Shown here in pieces: positions 1 through 8,622 of a DNA stretch of 12,859 nucleotides. Made by a program: the position numbers and the translations under genes. The stretch is from Pseudonocardiales bacterium (lineage in GTDB: Bacteria > Actinomycetota > Actinomycetes > Mycobacteriales > Jatrophihabitantaceae), in contig JAVEEO010000025.1 of the NCBI GenBank assembly GCA_030840415.1, positions 1 through 12,859 of the forward strand, read 5' to 3'. The notes under the pieces are model-generated. The model searched no databases and was not told the origin of the DNA. It worked only from the letters and a program-made list of their open reading frames with translations. How positions within the stretch are numbered: position 1 is the first letter of the stretch; every line of letters begins with the position of its first letter.

Positions 1-40
1 CCTGCGGCTGCTCAGCTACTTCACCGGACGCAACAACTAG
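1..40 (+). CDS. C-terminal tail of an upstream gene (possibly Bax inhibitor-1/YccA family)
   Basis: One frame is open from the left edge and ends at the TAG at 38-40, giving the last 12 residues LRLLSYFTGRNN. The fragment is too short to identify by itself. A Leu-rich segment followed by a short polar, basic tail fits the end of a multi-pass membrane protein. Bax inhibitor-1/YccA proteins often end this way and, as I recall, lie beside the thiolase/GDSL esterase/cbs cluster in actinobacteria. That identity is inference from context. The frame call is supported by the strong hairpin terminator about 50 bp downstream. Confidence 0.4.
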   Translation, partial: LRLLSYFTGRNN

Positions 41-88
41 TCATCCGGACGCCTTCAGTCCGGGAATGACCAGCAAGTAATACCAAGT

Positions 89-122
89 CGGCCCCGTCCC
101 TCAACGTCGAGGGACGGGGCCG
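89..122. terminator. Bidirectional intrinsic-type terminator hairpin
   Basis: The arm CGGCCCCGTCCCTC at 89-102 pairs perfectly over 14 bp with 109-122, with a 6-nt loop (AACGTC). It lies between two convergent genes: the plus-strand gene ending at 40 and the minus-strand thiolase ending at 168. It could therefore stop transcription from both sides. Neither flank has a T tract, which is common for GC-rich actinobacterial hairpin terminators. A smaller 6-bp hairpin (CCGGAC/GTCCGG, 45-63) lies just before it. Confidence 0.8.
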
Positions 123-167
123 CACCACGTTCTGGGCTCCGGGCTTACACCTGCCGGCGCGAGAACG

Positions 168-1397
168 CTAGGACAGCCGCTCCAGGATCATCGCCATGCC
201 CTGGCCGCCGCCGACGCACATGGTCTCCAACCCGAACTGCTTGTCGTGGTGCTGCAGTGAGTTGATCAGGGTGGTGGCGATCCGGGCGCCGGTCATGCCG
301 AACGGATGGCCGACCGCGATGGCGCCGCCGTTGACGTTGACCTTGTCCAGGTCCACGCCCAGCTGTTGGTAGGACGGGATCACCTGGGCGGCGAAGGCCT
401 CGTTGATCTCGACCAGGTCGATGTCGGAGACCGCCATGCCGGCCCGGGCCAGCGCCTGCCGGGACGCCTCGACCGGTCCCAGCCCCATGATCTCCGGCGA
501 CAGCGCGGTGAGCCCGGTGGAGACGATCCGGGCCAGCGGGGTGATGCCGAGCTCGGCGGCCTTGGTGTCGCTCATGATGACCAGCGCCGCCGCCCCGTCG
601 TTGAGCGGGCAGCAGTTTCCGGCGGTGACCAGCCCGTCCGGCCGGAACACCGGCTTGAGCTGCGAGACCGCCTCGTACGTCACCCCGGCGCGCGGGCCGT
701 CGTCGGTGCTGACCACCTCGCCGGACGGCAGCGTGACCGGGGTGATCTCCTTGGCCCAGAAGCCGTCCGCGATTGCCTTCTCGGCCAGGTTCTGCGACCG
801 GACGCCGAAGTGGTCCATCTCCTCGCGGCTGACCCCCATCAGCCGGGCCAGGTTCTCGGCCGTCTGGCCCATCGGGATGTAGGGGTCGGGCAGGTCACCG
901 CGCTCGCGCGGGTCCTGCCAGCCCTCGGCACCTTCGGCGGCTACCTTCGCGGTCCGCTCCTGGGCCGCTGCGAACCGCGGGTTCTTGGTGTCGGGCAGCC
1001 CGTCGGAGGAGCCTTTGGTAAATCGCGAAACGGCCTCCACGCCGGCGGAGATGAAGACGTCACCCTCGCCGGCCCGGATCGCGTGCATCGCCATCCGGGT
1101 GGTCTGCAGCGAGGACGCGCAGTACCGGGTCACCGTGGTTCCGGGCAGGAAGTCGTAGCCCAGCAGGGTGGCCACGATCTTGGCCATGTTGTAGCCCTGC
1201 TCGCCGCCGGGCAGCCCGCAGCCCAGCATCAGGTCGTCGATGTCGTGCGGGTCCAGCTGCGGCACCTTGGCCAGCGCCGCGGTGATCATCTGCGCGACCA
1301 GCTCGTCGGCCCGCATGTCGACCAGCGAGCCCTTGGCCGCCCGTCCGATCGGCGACCGGGCGGTGGCGACGATGACTGCCTGCGGGGTGCTTGACAT
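168..1397 (-). CDS. Acetyl-CoA C-acetyltransferase (thiolase, FadA3-like)
   Basis: This 409-residue protein is of normal length for a thiolase, which condenses two acetyl-CoA or cleaves 3-ketoacyl-CoA in fatty-acid and acetoacetyl-CoA metabolism. The nucleophile Cys93 lies in [14 protein letters not shown] is at 332-335, the catalytic His364 in the GHPFG motif, and Cys394 in the C-terminal CVGGGQG motif. All key residues are present, so it should be active. The ATG start is supported by an AAGGAG ribosome binding site 7 nt upstream. It is the second gene of a minus-strand pair, 70 bp after the GDSL esterase gene, the same order as Rv1074c/Rv1075c in M. tuberculosis. Chain-length preference and direction of the reaction cannot be read from the sequence. 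Confidence 0.93.
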   Translation of the reverse strand: MSSTPQAVIVATARSPIGRAAKGSLVDMRADELVAQMITAALAKVPQLDPHDIDDLMLGCGLPGGEQGYNMAKIVATLLGYDFLPGTTVTRYCASSLQTTRMAMHAIRAGEGDVFISAGVEAVSRFTKGSSDGLPDTKNPRFAAAQERTAKVAAEGAEGWQDPRERGDLPDPYIPMGQTAENLARLMGVSREEMDHFGVRSQNLAEKAIADGFWAKEITPVTLPSGEVVSTDDGPRAGVTYEAVSQLKPVFRPDGLVTAGNCCPLNDGAAALVIMSDTKAAELGITPLARIVSTGLTALSPEIMGLGPVEASRQALARAGMAVSDIDLVEINEAFAAQVIPSYQQLGVDLDKVNVNGGAIAVGHPFGMTGARIATTLINSLQHHDKQFGLETMCVGGGQGMAMILERLS

Positions 1398-1404
1398 GGG
1401 ACGT

Positions 1405-1410
1405 CTCCTT
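1405..1410 (-). promoter_or_regulatory. Ribosome binding site of the thiolase gene
   Basis: AAGGAG on the minus strand lies 7 nt before the ATG at 1397. It fixes the start codon. The rest of the 70-bp gap after the esterase gene shows only a weak 6-bp inverted repeat (CAGCGC/GCGCTG, 1439-1456) and no clear promoter, consistent with co-transcription with the esterase. Confidence 0.8.
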
Positions 1411-1467
1411 CTCGAGCTTGCTGGAACCGGCTGGCAGGCAGCGCTGAAACGCGCTGGTCCACCCCCG

Positions 1468-2496
1468 CTAGTCCACCATGGTGGCAGGGGTGAAACTCTC
1501 CTCGCCGCCGGAGGTGGGCGGTATCACGGTGGCCGCCCGGCGGCGGATGAGCCGGGCCCACGGGCCCCGCCGGCCGGTCGACTCGCCGTGCACCTGCGCG
1601 GGCGCCACCTCGGTACCGGGCAGCCCGGCAGCCCGGGCCGCCGCCTTGGCCAGCGGCCGGGCCCGGGTCGAGGTGAACGGCGCGGGCGCCTCCGAGACCG
1701 TGCTCAGCCCCAGCGCGGCGGCGGCCGAGGGCAGCAGCACCTCGGCGGCCCGGGCGTAGCCGAGCGCGGAGGGATGGAACTGGTCCTCGGAGAAGTAGTC
1801 CCGGCTGCTCTCGAACTCCGGTCCCAGGATGTCGCCGAGGCTGACCGCCCGGCCGCCGGCGGCCACCACCGCCACCGCCTGGGACGCCGCCAGCGTCCGG
1901 GACAGCCGGCGGGCCAGCCAGCGCAGCGGCTGGGCGATCGGGCGGACGGTGCCCAGGTCCGGGCAGGTGCCCACCACCACCGCCAGATCGTGCTCGGCCA
2001 GCGTGGTCAGGGCCGCGGTGAGGTGGCGCACCGACTCCGAGGCCCGCACCCGATGGGTCACGTCGTTGGCCCCGATCATGATCACCACCAGGTCGGCCCG
2101 CTCGGTCAGCACCAGCTCGACCTGGCGCCCCAGCGTCGAGCTCTGCGCGCCGACCACCGCGACGTTGCGCAACCGCACCGGCCGCTGGGCCAGCGCGGAC
2201 AGCCCGAGCGCCATCTGGGCACCCGGGGTCTCGGCGTCGGTGTGCACGCCGTAGCCGGCGGCCGAGGAGTCGCCGAGCATCGCCAGCAGCAACGGCGGCT
2301 CGTCGGCCGGCACCCCGGGGGCCGTCCACACCCCGTCGGCCCTGGGCGGGTCGGTCTCGGCCGGCTGGATCCGGCGCCGGGCCAGCTTCGTCTCGCCCCA
2401 GATCACGCCGGCCGCGGCCGCGCTGAGCGCCCCCAGGCTGCCGGTTCCGAAGGCAGCGGCGGTCACCACCCGGCGTGCCCGCGAAGCCCGGCTCAT
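1468..2496 (-). CDS. SGNH/GDSL-family esterase with N-terminal membrane anchor
   Basis: This 342-residue protein carries the SGNH hydrolase blocks in order. Block I is LGDSSAAGYG, with the catalytic Ser77. The block II glycine is Gly116 in VVGAQS, block III is GAND (142-145), and block V is DQFHP with Asp238 and His241. Residues about 10-33 form one hydrophobic helix after a basic stretch (RASRARR). The enzyme is therefore probably an uncleaved membrane-anchored or exported carboxylesterase/lipase acting outside the membrane. About 90 residues after block V are Ala/Pro-rich and look disordered. It matches the position and type of M. tuberculosis Rv1075c. An AGGAGG site 7 nt before the ATG supports the start. 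The substrate is unknown; lipid esters or acylated cell-wall glycans are possible. Confidence 0.88.
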   Translation of the reverse strand: MSRASRARRVVTAAAFGTGSLGALSAAAAGVIWGETKLARRRIQPAETDPPRADGVWTAPGVPADEPPLLLAMLGDSSAAGYGVHTDAETPGAQMALGLSALAQRPVRLRNVAVVGAQSSTLGRQVELVLTERADLVVIMIGANDVTHRVRASESVRHLTAALTTLAEHDLAVVVGTCPDLGTVRPIAQPLRWLARRLSRTLAASQAVAVVAAGGRAVSLGDILGPEFESSRDYFSEDQFHPSALGYARAAEVLLPSAAAALGLSTVSEAPAPFTSTRARPLAKAAARAAGLPGTEVAPAQVHGESTGRRGPWARLIRRRAATVIPPTSGGEESFTPATMVD

Positions 2497-2503
2497 GCTG
2501 CTG

Positions 2504-2509
2504 CCTCCT
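2504..2509 (-). promoter_or_regulatory. Ribosome binding site of the SGNH esterase gene
   Basis: A perfect AGGAGG on the minus strand lies 7 nt upstream of the ATG at 2496. It rules out longer minus-strand readings of this region. Confidence 0.85.
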
Positions 2510-2523
2510 GTATCGACCGGTTG

Positions 2524-2555
2524 TTGTCACCGAATCGTCGTGCCGAGGTTAGCCT
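2524..2555 (+). promoter_or_regulatory. Candidate leaderless promoter of cbs
   Basis: A TANNNT -10 box, TAGCCT (2550-2555), lies exactly 7 nt before the cbs ATG at 2563, so transcription would start at or next to the A of the start codon. A TTGTCA at 2524-2529 resembles the -35 consensus, but the 20-nt spacer is long. No convincing Shine-Dalgarno sits at normal distance; the nearest is GAGG, 14 nt away. On the other strand TAACCT (2551-2546) overlaps this box and could be the -10 of the divergent esterase gene, with a leader of about 40 nt. All of this is inference from motif and spacing. Confidence 0.5.
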
Positions 2556-2562
2556 TTGCCTC

Positions 2563-3942
<1,380 letters not shown>

Positions 3943-3954
<12 letters not shown>

Positions 3955-4012
3955 AGGTCAGCAAGTAGAGGTCAGCAAGTAGGCGTCAGCAAGTAGGCGG
4001 CAGCAAGTAGGT
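3943..4012 (+). repeat. Five tandem copies of a 14-bp unit derived from the cbs 3' end
   Basis: The unit GTCAGCAAGTAGAG begins at 3943, 3957, 3971, 3985 and 3999. Copies 1 and 2 are identical. Copies 3 and 4 are identical to each other and end in GC. Copy 5 starts GG and ends GT. The first copy holds the last three cbs codons and the stop (Val-Ser-Lys-TAG). Because 14 is not a multiple of 3, the extra copies place TAG in every forward frame. The array fills nearly all of the 72-bp space between cbs and the convergent lipoprotein gene. It looks like replication-slippage amplification and may vary in copy number. Confidence 0.93.
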
Positions 4013-4026
4013 AGCGGACGGCCCGG

Positions 4027-4965
4027 TTACAGCGCGGCGGCCAGCTTCACGGCCGCCTGCTGTACCCGGTCCACCGCCGTGCCGAAGTCGGGTTGGTGCT
4101 GGCTCAGCACGACCATCAGGACCTGGTGACCGCCGACCCGGACGATCCCGCCGCTGTTGACCGCCCACCGTCCCTGGTCGTCGTCCACGCCGAGCCAGCC
4201 GTTCTTGAGCGAGGTGTCGCTGTCGGGATCGGCGGCGGCGCTGACCCCCCAGCGCTGGTCGGCCTCCACGTCGGCCATCAGCGCCAGGGCGGACTGCCGC
4301 GAGGTCGCGTTCAGTGGCGAGCCGGTCGAGGCCAGGGCCCGCAGCAGCATCAGCTGGTCATCGGCCGAGGTGGTCGACAGCCCCCACAGTCCCTCGGTGT
4401 TGATCGCGGTGCGGCGCAGGCCGAGCACACCGTTGTAGCCGCGCAGGCCGGCGTCCCTGCCGATCAGCCTGAACAGCCGGTCGGCGGCGCCGTTGTCGCT
4501 GTGCTCGATCATCAGCTCGACGTCATCCTCCTGGCCGTCGGTGAGCGGCTGGCCACTGCGCTGGCGCTGGTAGAGCAGGGTTTCCAGGATGTCGAGCTTG
4601 GCCAGGCTGGCCAGCACCATGCCACCGCCGGCGCCGGCCCGGGCGGACCGTCCGGTGGCCAGGTCCAGGGCGGCCACCGAGTAGGAGCTGCCGGTCCCGA
4701 ACAGCCCGTCCAGCTCGGTGGCGAGCTCACCGGTCGGTGACGGCGTGGCCGTCCGGATCGGTGCCGAACTGGTCGCCGACGCGGAACTGGCCAGCGCGGA
4801 GCTGGACTGTGCGGAATTCGACGCCGAGCTGACCCGCCCTGCCGGCCAGCTGACCTGCGACCCGGCGGCACCGGGTCGACCGTCGGATCCGGCCGCGCTG
4901 GCGCAACCGGCGCTCACCAGCACAGCCGCGATCGCCAGCGCCGCGCTGAGCCGTCCGGTTCTCAT
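4027..4965 (-). CDS. Secreted serine-hydrolase lipoprotein of the beta-lactamase/transpeptidase-like fold
   Basis: The 312-residue protein starts with a signal peptide ending in a lipobox (SAGC, Cys21), so it is probably lipid-anchored outside the membrane. A Ser/Ala-rich linker runs to about residue 78. The catalytic domain has Ser120-x-x-Lys123 (SLAK), an SDN motif (156-158) and a KNG motif (254-256), the three active-site elements of class A beta-lactamase-like enzymes. No ExxLN omega-loop signature with the deacylating glutamate is evident where class A enzymes have it (about residue 192). True beta-lactamase activity is therefore doubtful; a peptidoglycan-related or orphan serine hydrolase is as likely. 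No clear ribosome binding site precedes the ATG; the start is chosen because it gives the signal peptide. It is convergent with cbs and divergent from metB. In M. tuberculosis the comparable spot holds a different gene (pra). Confidence 0.85.
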   Translation of the reverse strand: MRTGRLSAALAIAAVLVSAGCASAAGSDGRPGAAGSQVSWPAGRVSSASNSAQSSSALASSASATSSAPIRTATPSPTGELATELDGLFGTGSSYSVAALDLATGRSARAGAGGGMVLASLAKLDILETLLYQRQRSGQPLTDGQEDDVELMIEHSDNGAADRLFRLIGRDAGLRGYNGVLGLRRTAINTEGLWGLSTTSADDQLMLLRALASTGSPLNATSRQSALALMADVEADQRWGVSAAADPDSDTSLKNGWLGVDDDQGRWAVNSGGIVRVGGHQVLMVVLSQHQPDFGTAVDRVQQAAVKLAAAL

Positions 4966-5023
4966 CTGTGGATCATGGCCTACGAAGTGACGGCCACCCG
5001 GTCAGGACGCGGGGTTCGTTGCC

Positions 5024-5036
5024 TCACAGACTGTGA
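5024..5036. promoter_or_regulatory. Short inverted repeat in the lipoprotein/metB divergent region
   Basis: TCACAG-A-CTGTGA is a perfect 6-bp inverted repeat around one central base. It lies between two divergent genes, 58 bp before the metB ATG, and could be an operator half-site pair. No regulator is encoded nearby and only one copy is seen, so the role is a guess. The rest of 4966-5093 holds the metB -10 box and a 4-bp stem at 5039-5051, and nothing else recognisable. Confidence 0.25.
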
Positions 5037-5080
5037 TCCGGGCGAAACCCGAATGCGGAAAGCACGGCGCGGATGGGCAG

Positions 5081-5086
5081 TAATCT
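5081..5086 (+). promoter_or_regulatory. metB: Candidate -10 box for a leaderless metB transcript
   Basis: TAATCT fits TANNNT and ends 7 nt before the ATG at 5094, the same geometry as at cbs. No Shine-Dalgarno precedes that ATG. No convincing -35 was found at 16-19 nt. The competing reading is an in-frame ATG at 5073 with GGAAAG at 5057-5062. Confidence 0.5.
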
Positions 5087-5093
5087 GGGCACC

Positions 5094-6266
5094 ATGGTTC
5101 TCTCCATCGACGACAGCGACGCATCCGGCCGGCTCGGCTTCAACTCCCGTGCGATCCATGCCGGCCAGGAACCGGACTCGCTGACCGGATCGGTCGCGGT
5201 GCCGATCTATCAGACCTCGACCTACAAGCAGGACGGCGTGGGCGGCACCCGCGGCGGCTACGAGTACAGCCGGTCCGGCGACCCGACCCGCACGGCGCTG
5301 GAGGAGTGCCTGGCTGCGGTGGAGGGTGGCGCCCGCGGCCTGGCCTTCGCCTCCGGGCTGGCCGCCGAGGACACCTTGCTGCGCACGCTGTGCGTGCCCG
5401 GTGACCACATCCTGCTGCCCGACGACGCCTACGGCGGCACCTACCGGCTGGTCGCCCGGGTGTTCGCCCGGTGGGGCATCGAGTACACCCCGGTCGCCAT
5501 GCACGACCCGGCCGCGGTGGCCGCGGCGATCCAGCCCAACACCCGGCTGATCTGGGTGGAGACGCCCACCAATCCGCTGCTCAACATCGTCGACATCGCG
5601 GCCCTCGCCGAGATCTCGCGGCAGCACCAGACCGTGATGGTGGTCGACAACACCTTCGCCTCGCCGTACCTGCAGCAGCCGCTGGCGCTCGGCGCCGACG
5701 TGGTGGTGCACTCCACCACCAAGTACCTGGGCGGGCACTCCGACGTGGTCGGTGGCGCGCTGGTGACCCGCGACGCCGAGCTCGGCGAGCAGTTGGCCTT
5801 CCACCAGAACGCGATGGGTGCGGTCAGCGGGCCGTTCGACGCGTGGCTGGTGCTGCGCGGCATCAAGACCCTGGGCGTCCGGATGGACCGGCACTGCTCC
5901 AACGCCGAGCAGGTCGTGCGGTTCCTCAGCGAGCACCCGGCCGTGTCGAGCGTGCTGTACCCGGGCCTACCCCAGCACCCCAACCATGACGTCGCCGCCC
6001 GGCAGATGACCGGCTTCGGCGGCATGGTGTCCTTCCGGATGCGCGGCGGCGAGGAGGCGGCGCTCAAGGTCTGCGGGCTGACCCAGCTGTTCACCCTCGG
6101 CGAGTCCCTCGGCGGCATCGAGTCGCTGATCGAGCACCCGGGCCGGATGACGCACGCCAGCGTCGCCGGGTCGCCGCTGGAGGTGCCCGGCGATCTGATC
6201 CGGCTGTCGGTGGGCATCGAGAACATCGAGGACCTGCTGGCCGATCTCCACGCGGCGCTGGCCTGA
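5094..6266 (+). CDS. metB: Cystathionine gamma-synthase / gamma-lyase family PLP enzyme
   Basis: The 390-residue fold-type I enzyme of the Cys/Met metabolism family makes cystathionine from an activated homoserine and cysteine, or splits cystathionine to cysteine. The PLP lysine is Lys210 in HSTTKYLGGHSDVVGG. Asp185 in VDNTFAS pairs with the pyridine nitrogen, Tyr58-Ser-Arg60 contacts the neighbouring subunit's PLP phosphate, Tyr113 stacks on the ring, and ESLGG lies at 337-341. Length and sequence closely resemble M. tuberculosis MetB (Rv1079). The family motifs alone do not separate synthase from lyase, and with cbs next door a reverse transsulfuration role is plausible. The start is set at 5094 because RAIHAG then falls at residue 19, as in relatives, and a -10 box lies 7 nt upstream. 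An in-frame ATG at 5073 would add seven residues. Confidence 0.92.
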   Translation: MVLSIDDSDASGRLGFNSRAIHAGQEPDSLTGSVAVPIYQTSTYKQDGVGGTRGGYEYSRSGDPTRTALEECLAAVEGGARGLAFASGLAAEDTLLRTLCVPGDHILLPDDAYGGTYRLVARVFARWGIEYTPVAMHDPAAVAAAIQPNTRLIWVETPTNPLLNIVDIAALAEISRQHQTVMVVDNTFASPYLQQPLALGADVVVHSTTKYLGGHSDVVGGALVTRDAELGEQLAFHQNAMGAVSGPFDAWLVLRGIKTLGVRMDRHCSNAEQVVRFLSEHPAVSSVLYPGLPQHPNHDVAARQMTGFGGMVSFRMRGGEEAALKVCGLTQLFTLGESLGGIESLIEHPGRMTHASVAGSPLEVPGDLIRLSVGIENIEDLLADLHAALA

Positions 6267-6302
6267 GCCAAGCGGCTTCGGCAGCACACGGGGCAGGCAG
6301 CG

Positions 6303-7076
6303 GTGCGGGTCCCGGCAGGCTCCGGATGGCTGGCGGCGGCGAGCCTGGCCGCTTTCACGCTGGTGGCCTGGGCCGCCCGGGCCCGTCCGGGCGGCTCCGG
6401 CGCACTGCCGGCCACCGGTAGGGCCGGCGCGCCCAGCGGCCTGGTCAGCAGCCCGACCCCGCCGGTCGACAACCCGGCACTGAGCCACCCGCGAGGTGAC
6501 GGCCTGCCGGTGCCCTGGTCGTTCCTGGGCCTGCTGCTGGCCGCGGCCGCGCTGCTGGCGGTGATCTGGCTGCTGGTGCTGTTCGGACCGCGGCTGCCCG
6601 GCTGGCAGCGCCCCGGGCGCGGCCGCAGGCCGATCCGGCCCGACGAGCCCGCCCCGGCCGACCTGGCCCGCCAGGTCTCGGACACGCTGGGCGGCACCCT
6701 GACCGGACTGGCCGGCGGCCAGATCCGGGATGCGGTCATCCTGTGCTGGTACCGGCTGCAGCAGACCGCCGAGGCCGCCGGGCTGCGCCGGTCACCGGCC
6801 GACACCTCCGCCGAGCTGGCCGACCGGCTGCTGGCCACCCTGCCGCTGAGCGAGGAGCCGCTGAACCGGCTGGCCGCGCTGTACCGCGAAGCCCGCTTCT
6901 CCAGCCACCCGATCCCGGCCGCGGCCGTCCGCCAGGCACAGGCCGACCTGGCCCGGCTGCGTTCCGAACTCGCGTTCGCCGCCGGTGTCCGGCAACCGGA
7001 CGGCCAGCCCGCCGGCGCCGAGCACAGGCCGGCCGGCGCCGAGCGCGATCGTCACCGGCCCGGCGGCAATGGCTAG
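6303..7076 (+). CDS. DUF4129 membrane protein
   Basis: This 257-residue protein has two hydrophobic helices, about 8-26 and 71-95, separated by a Pro/Gly-rich loop that is probably extracytoplasmic. A cytoplasmic DUF4129 domain follows at about 130-205, with the typical IRDAVILCWYRLQ helix, the RSPADTSAELADRL segment and the LAALYREARFS end. DUF4129 proteins recur beside MoxR ATPases and DUF58 proteins, often with a transglutaminase; their biochemical role is unknown. The GTG start is 36 nt after metB and preceded by a G-rich stretch, so read-through from metB is possible. Its stop overlaps the next gene by 8 nt. The last 30 residues are Pro/Arg/Gly-rich and look disordered. Confidence 0.83.
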   Translation: MRVPAGSGWLAAASLAAFTLVAWAARARPGGSGALPATGRAGAPSGLVSSPTPPVDNPALSHPRGDGLPVPWSFLGLLLAAAALLAVIWLLVLFGPRLPGWQRPGRGRRPIRPDEPAPADLARQVSDTLGGTLTGLAGGQIRDAVILCWYRLQQTAEAAGLRRSPADTSAELADRLLATLPLSEEPLNRLAALYREARFSSHPIPAAAVRQAQADLARLRSELAFAAGVRQPDGQPAGAEHRPAGAERDRHRPGGNG

Positions 7077-7580
7077 GCCGCCGTCCCGGCCGGTTCGGCG
7101 GCTGCTGGTGGCCGCCGGCCTGGGGCTGGCCGCGGGCGTCGTGGTGCTGGTGATCGGCACCGCCGCGGGGGGCCGGCCGGAGCCGGAGTTGTGCGTCGGG
7201 ATCGGCGTGGCGGCGGCGGTGCTGGTGCAACTGGTGCGCGAGACCGCCGCCGACCCGCAGCCGCCACCCGAACCCGGCGAGCTGGCCGAGCCACCGGCCG
7301 GCAACGAGTACCTCAGCAGGCTGCGGCAGCTGGAGCGCCGGCTCGAGGCGGCCAGCACCGACGGCTCGAAGTACGACCGCAACGTGCGCCCGGTACTGGC
7401 CCGACTGGCGACCGACCGGTTGCGCCAGAAGTATGGGATCCACCCCGGCCGGCAGCCTGCCCAGGCCAGACAGGTGCTAGGAGAGCAGTTGTGGTCGCTG
7501 ACGATCGCGCCGACCGCCCAGGCCAGCCCGGCGCCCAGTCACGCCGAGCTGAGCGCGCTGGTGGCCCGGATCGAGGCGCT

Positions 7581-7584
<4 letters not shown>
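7069..7584 (+). CDS. Two-helix membrane protein of the MoxR/DUF58 module, unknown function
   Basis: I do not recognise a named domain in this 171-residue protein. The ATG overlaps the stop of the DUF4129 gene by 8 nt, and a longer in-frame reading from 6985 would lie inside that gene. Residues about 12-33 and 41-56 are membrane helices. A Pro/Glu-rich linker follows, then a soluble helical part (about 80-145) including RLRQLERRLEAA, YDRNVRPVLARLATDRLRQKYG and LGEQLWSLT. Small membrane proteins of this plan occur between DUF4129 and MoxR genes in other actinobacteria (recalled, not checked). Its stop overlaps the moxR start by 4 nt (GTGA), so translation is probably coupled and it likely acts in the same complex. 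Confidence 0.8.
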
Positions 7585-8571
<987 letters not shown>

Positions 8572-8588
<17 letters not shown>

Positions 8589-8622
8589 GCGCGAGCCGGC
8601 CATGACCGCGAGCCTGCGGTGA
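8572..8622 (+). repeat. Three imperfect 17-bp tandem units at the moxR/DUF58 junction
   Basis: The units are CGGCGAGCCGGACGTGA (8572-8588), GCGCGAGCCGGCCATGA (8589-8605) and CCGCGAGCCTGCGGTGA (8606-8622). Ten of 17 positions are invariant, including the core GAGCC and the final TGA. Unit 1 is the end of moxR and its stop. Each unit end makes a stop/start overlap (GTGA, ATGA, GTGA). Two six-codon ORFs (8585-8605 and 8602-8622) therefore link the moxR stop to the DUF58 start. The pattern suggests duplication of the moxR 3' end followed by divergence. Confidence 0.75.

Noticed and set aside
71..79. CAGCAAGTA resembling the 14-bp array unit at 3943-4012
   Set aside because: It is a single 9-base match without the rest of the unit, likely chance.
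306..1394. Long plus-strand open frame opposite the thiolase gene
   Set aside because: It is the antisense of a complete thiolase with all catalytic motifs. Its translation is Gly/Arg/Val/Asp-rich with no domain, typical of GC-rich shadow frames.
1439..1456. 6-bp hairpin between the esterase and thiolase genes
   Set aside because: It is short and weak, with no T tract. It is not enough to call a terminator inside what looks like an operon.
1240..2562. A 5' extension of cbs giving a 904-residue protein
   Set aside because: The extra 441 residues lie antisense to the thiolase start and the SGNH esterase and are low-complexity Gly/Arg/His/Pro. The cbs family start fits 2563.
5024..5036. Reading TCACAGACTGTGA as a CRP-type site
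   Set aside because: The half-sites are in the opposite order (TCACA then TGTGA) and only 3 bases separate them, so it does not match TGTGA-N6-TCACA.
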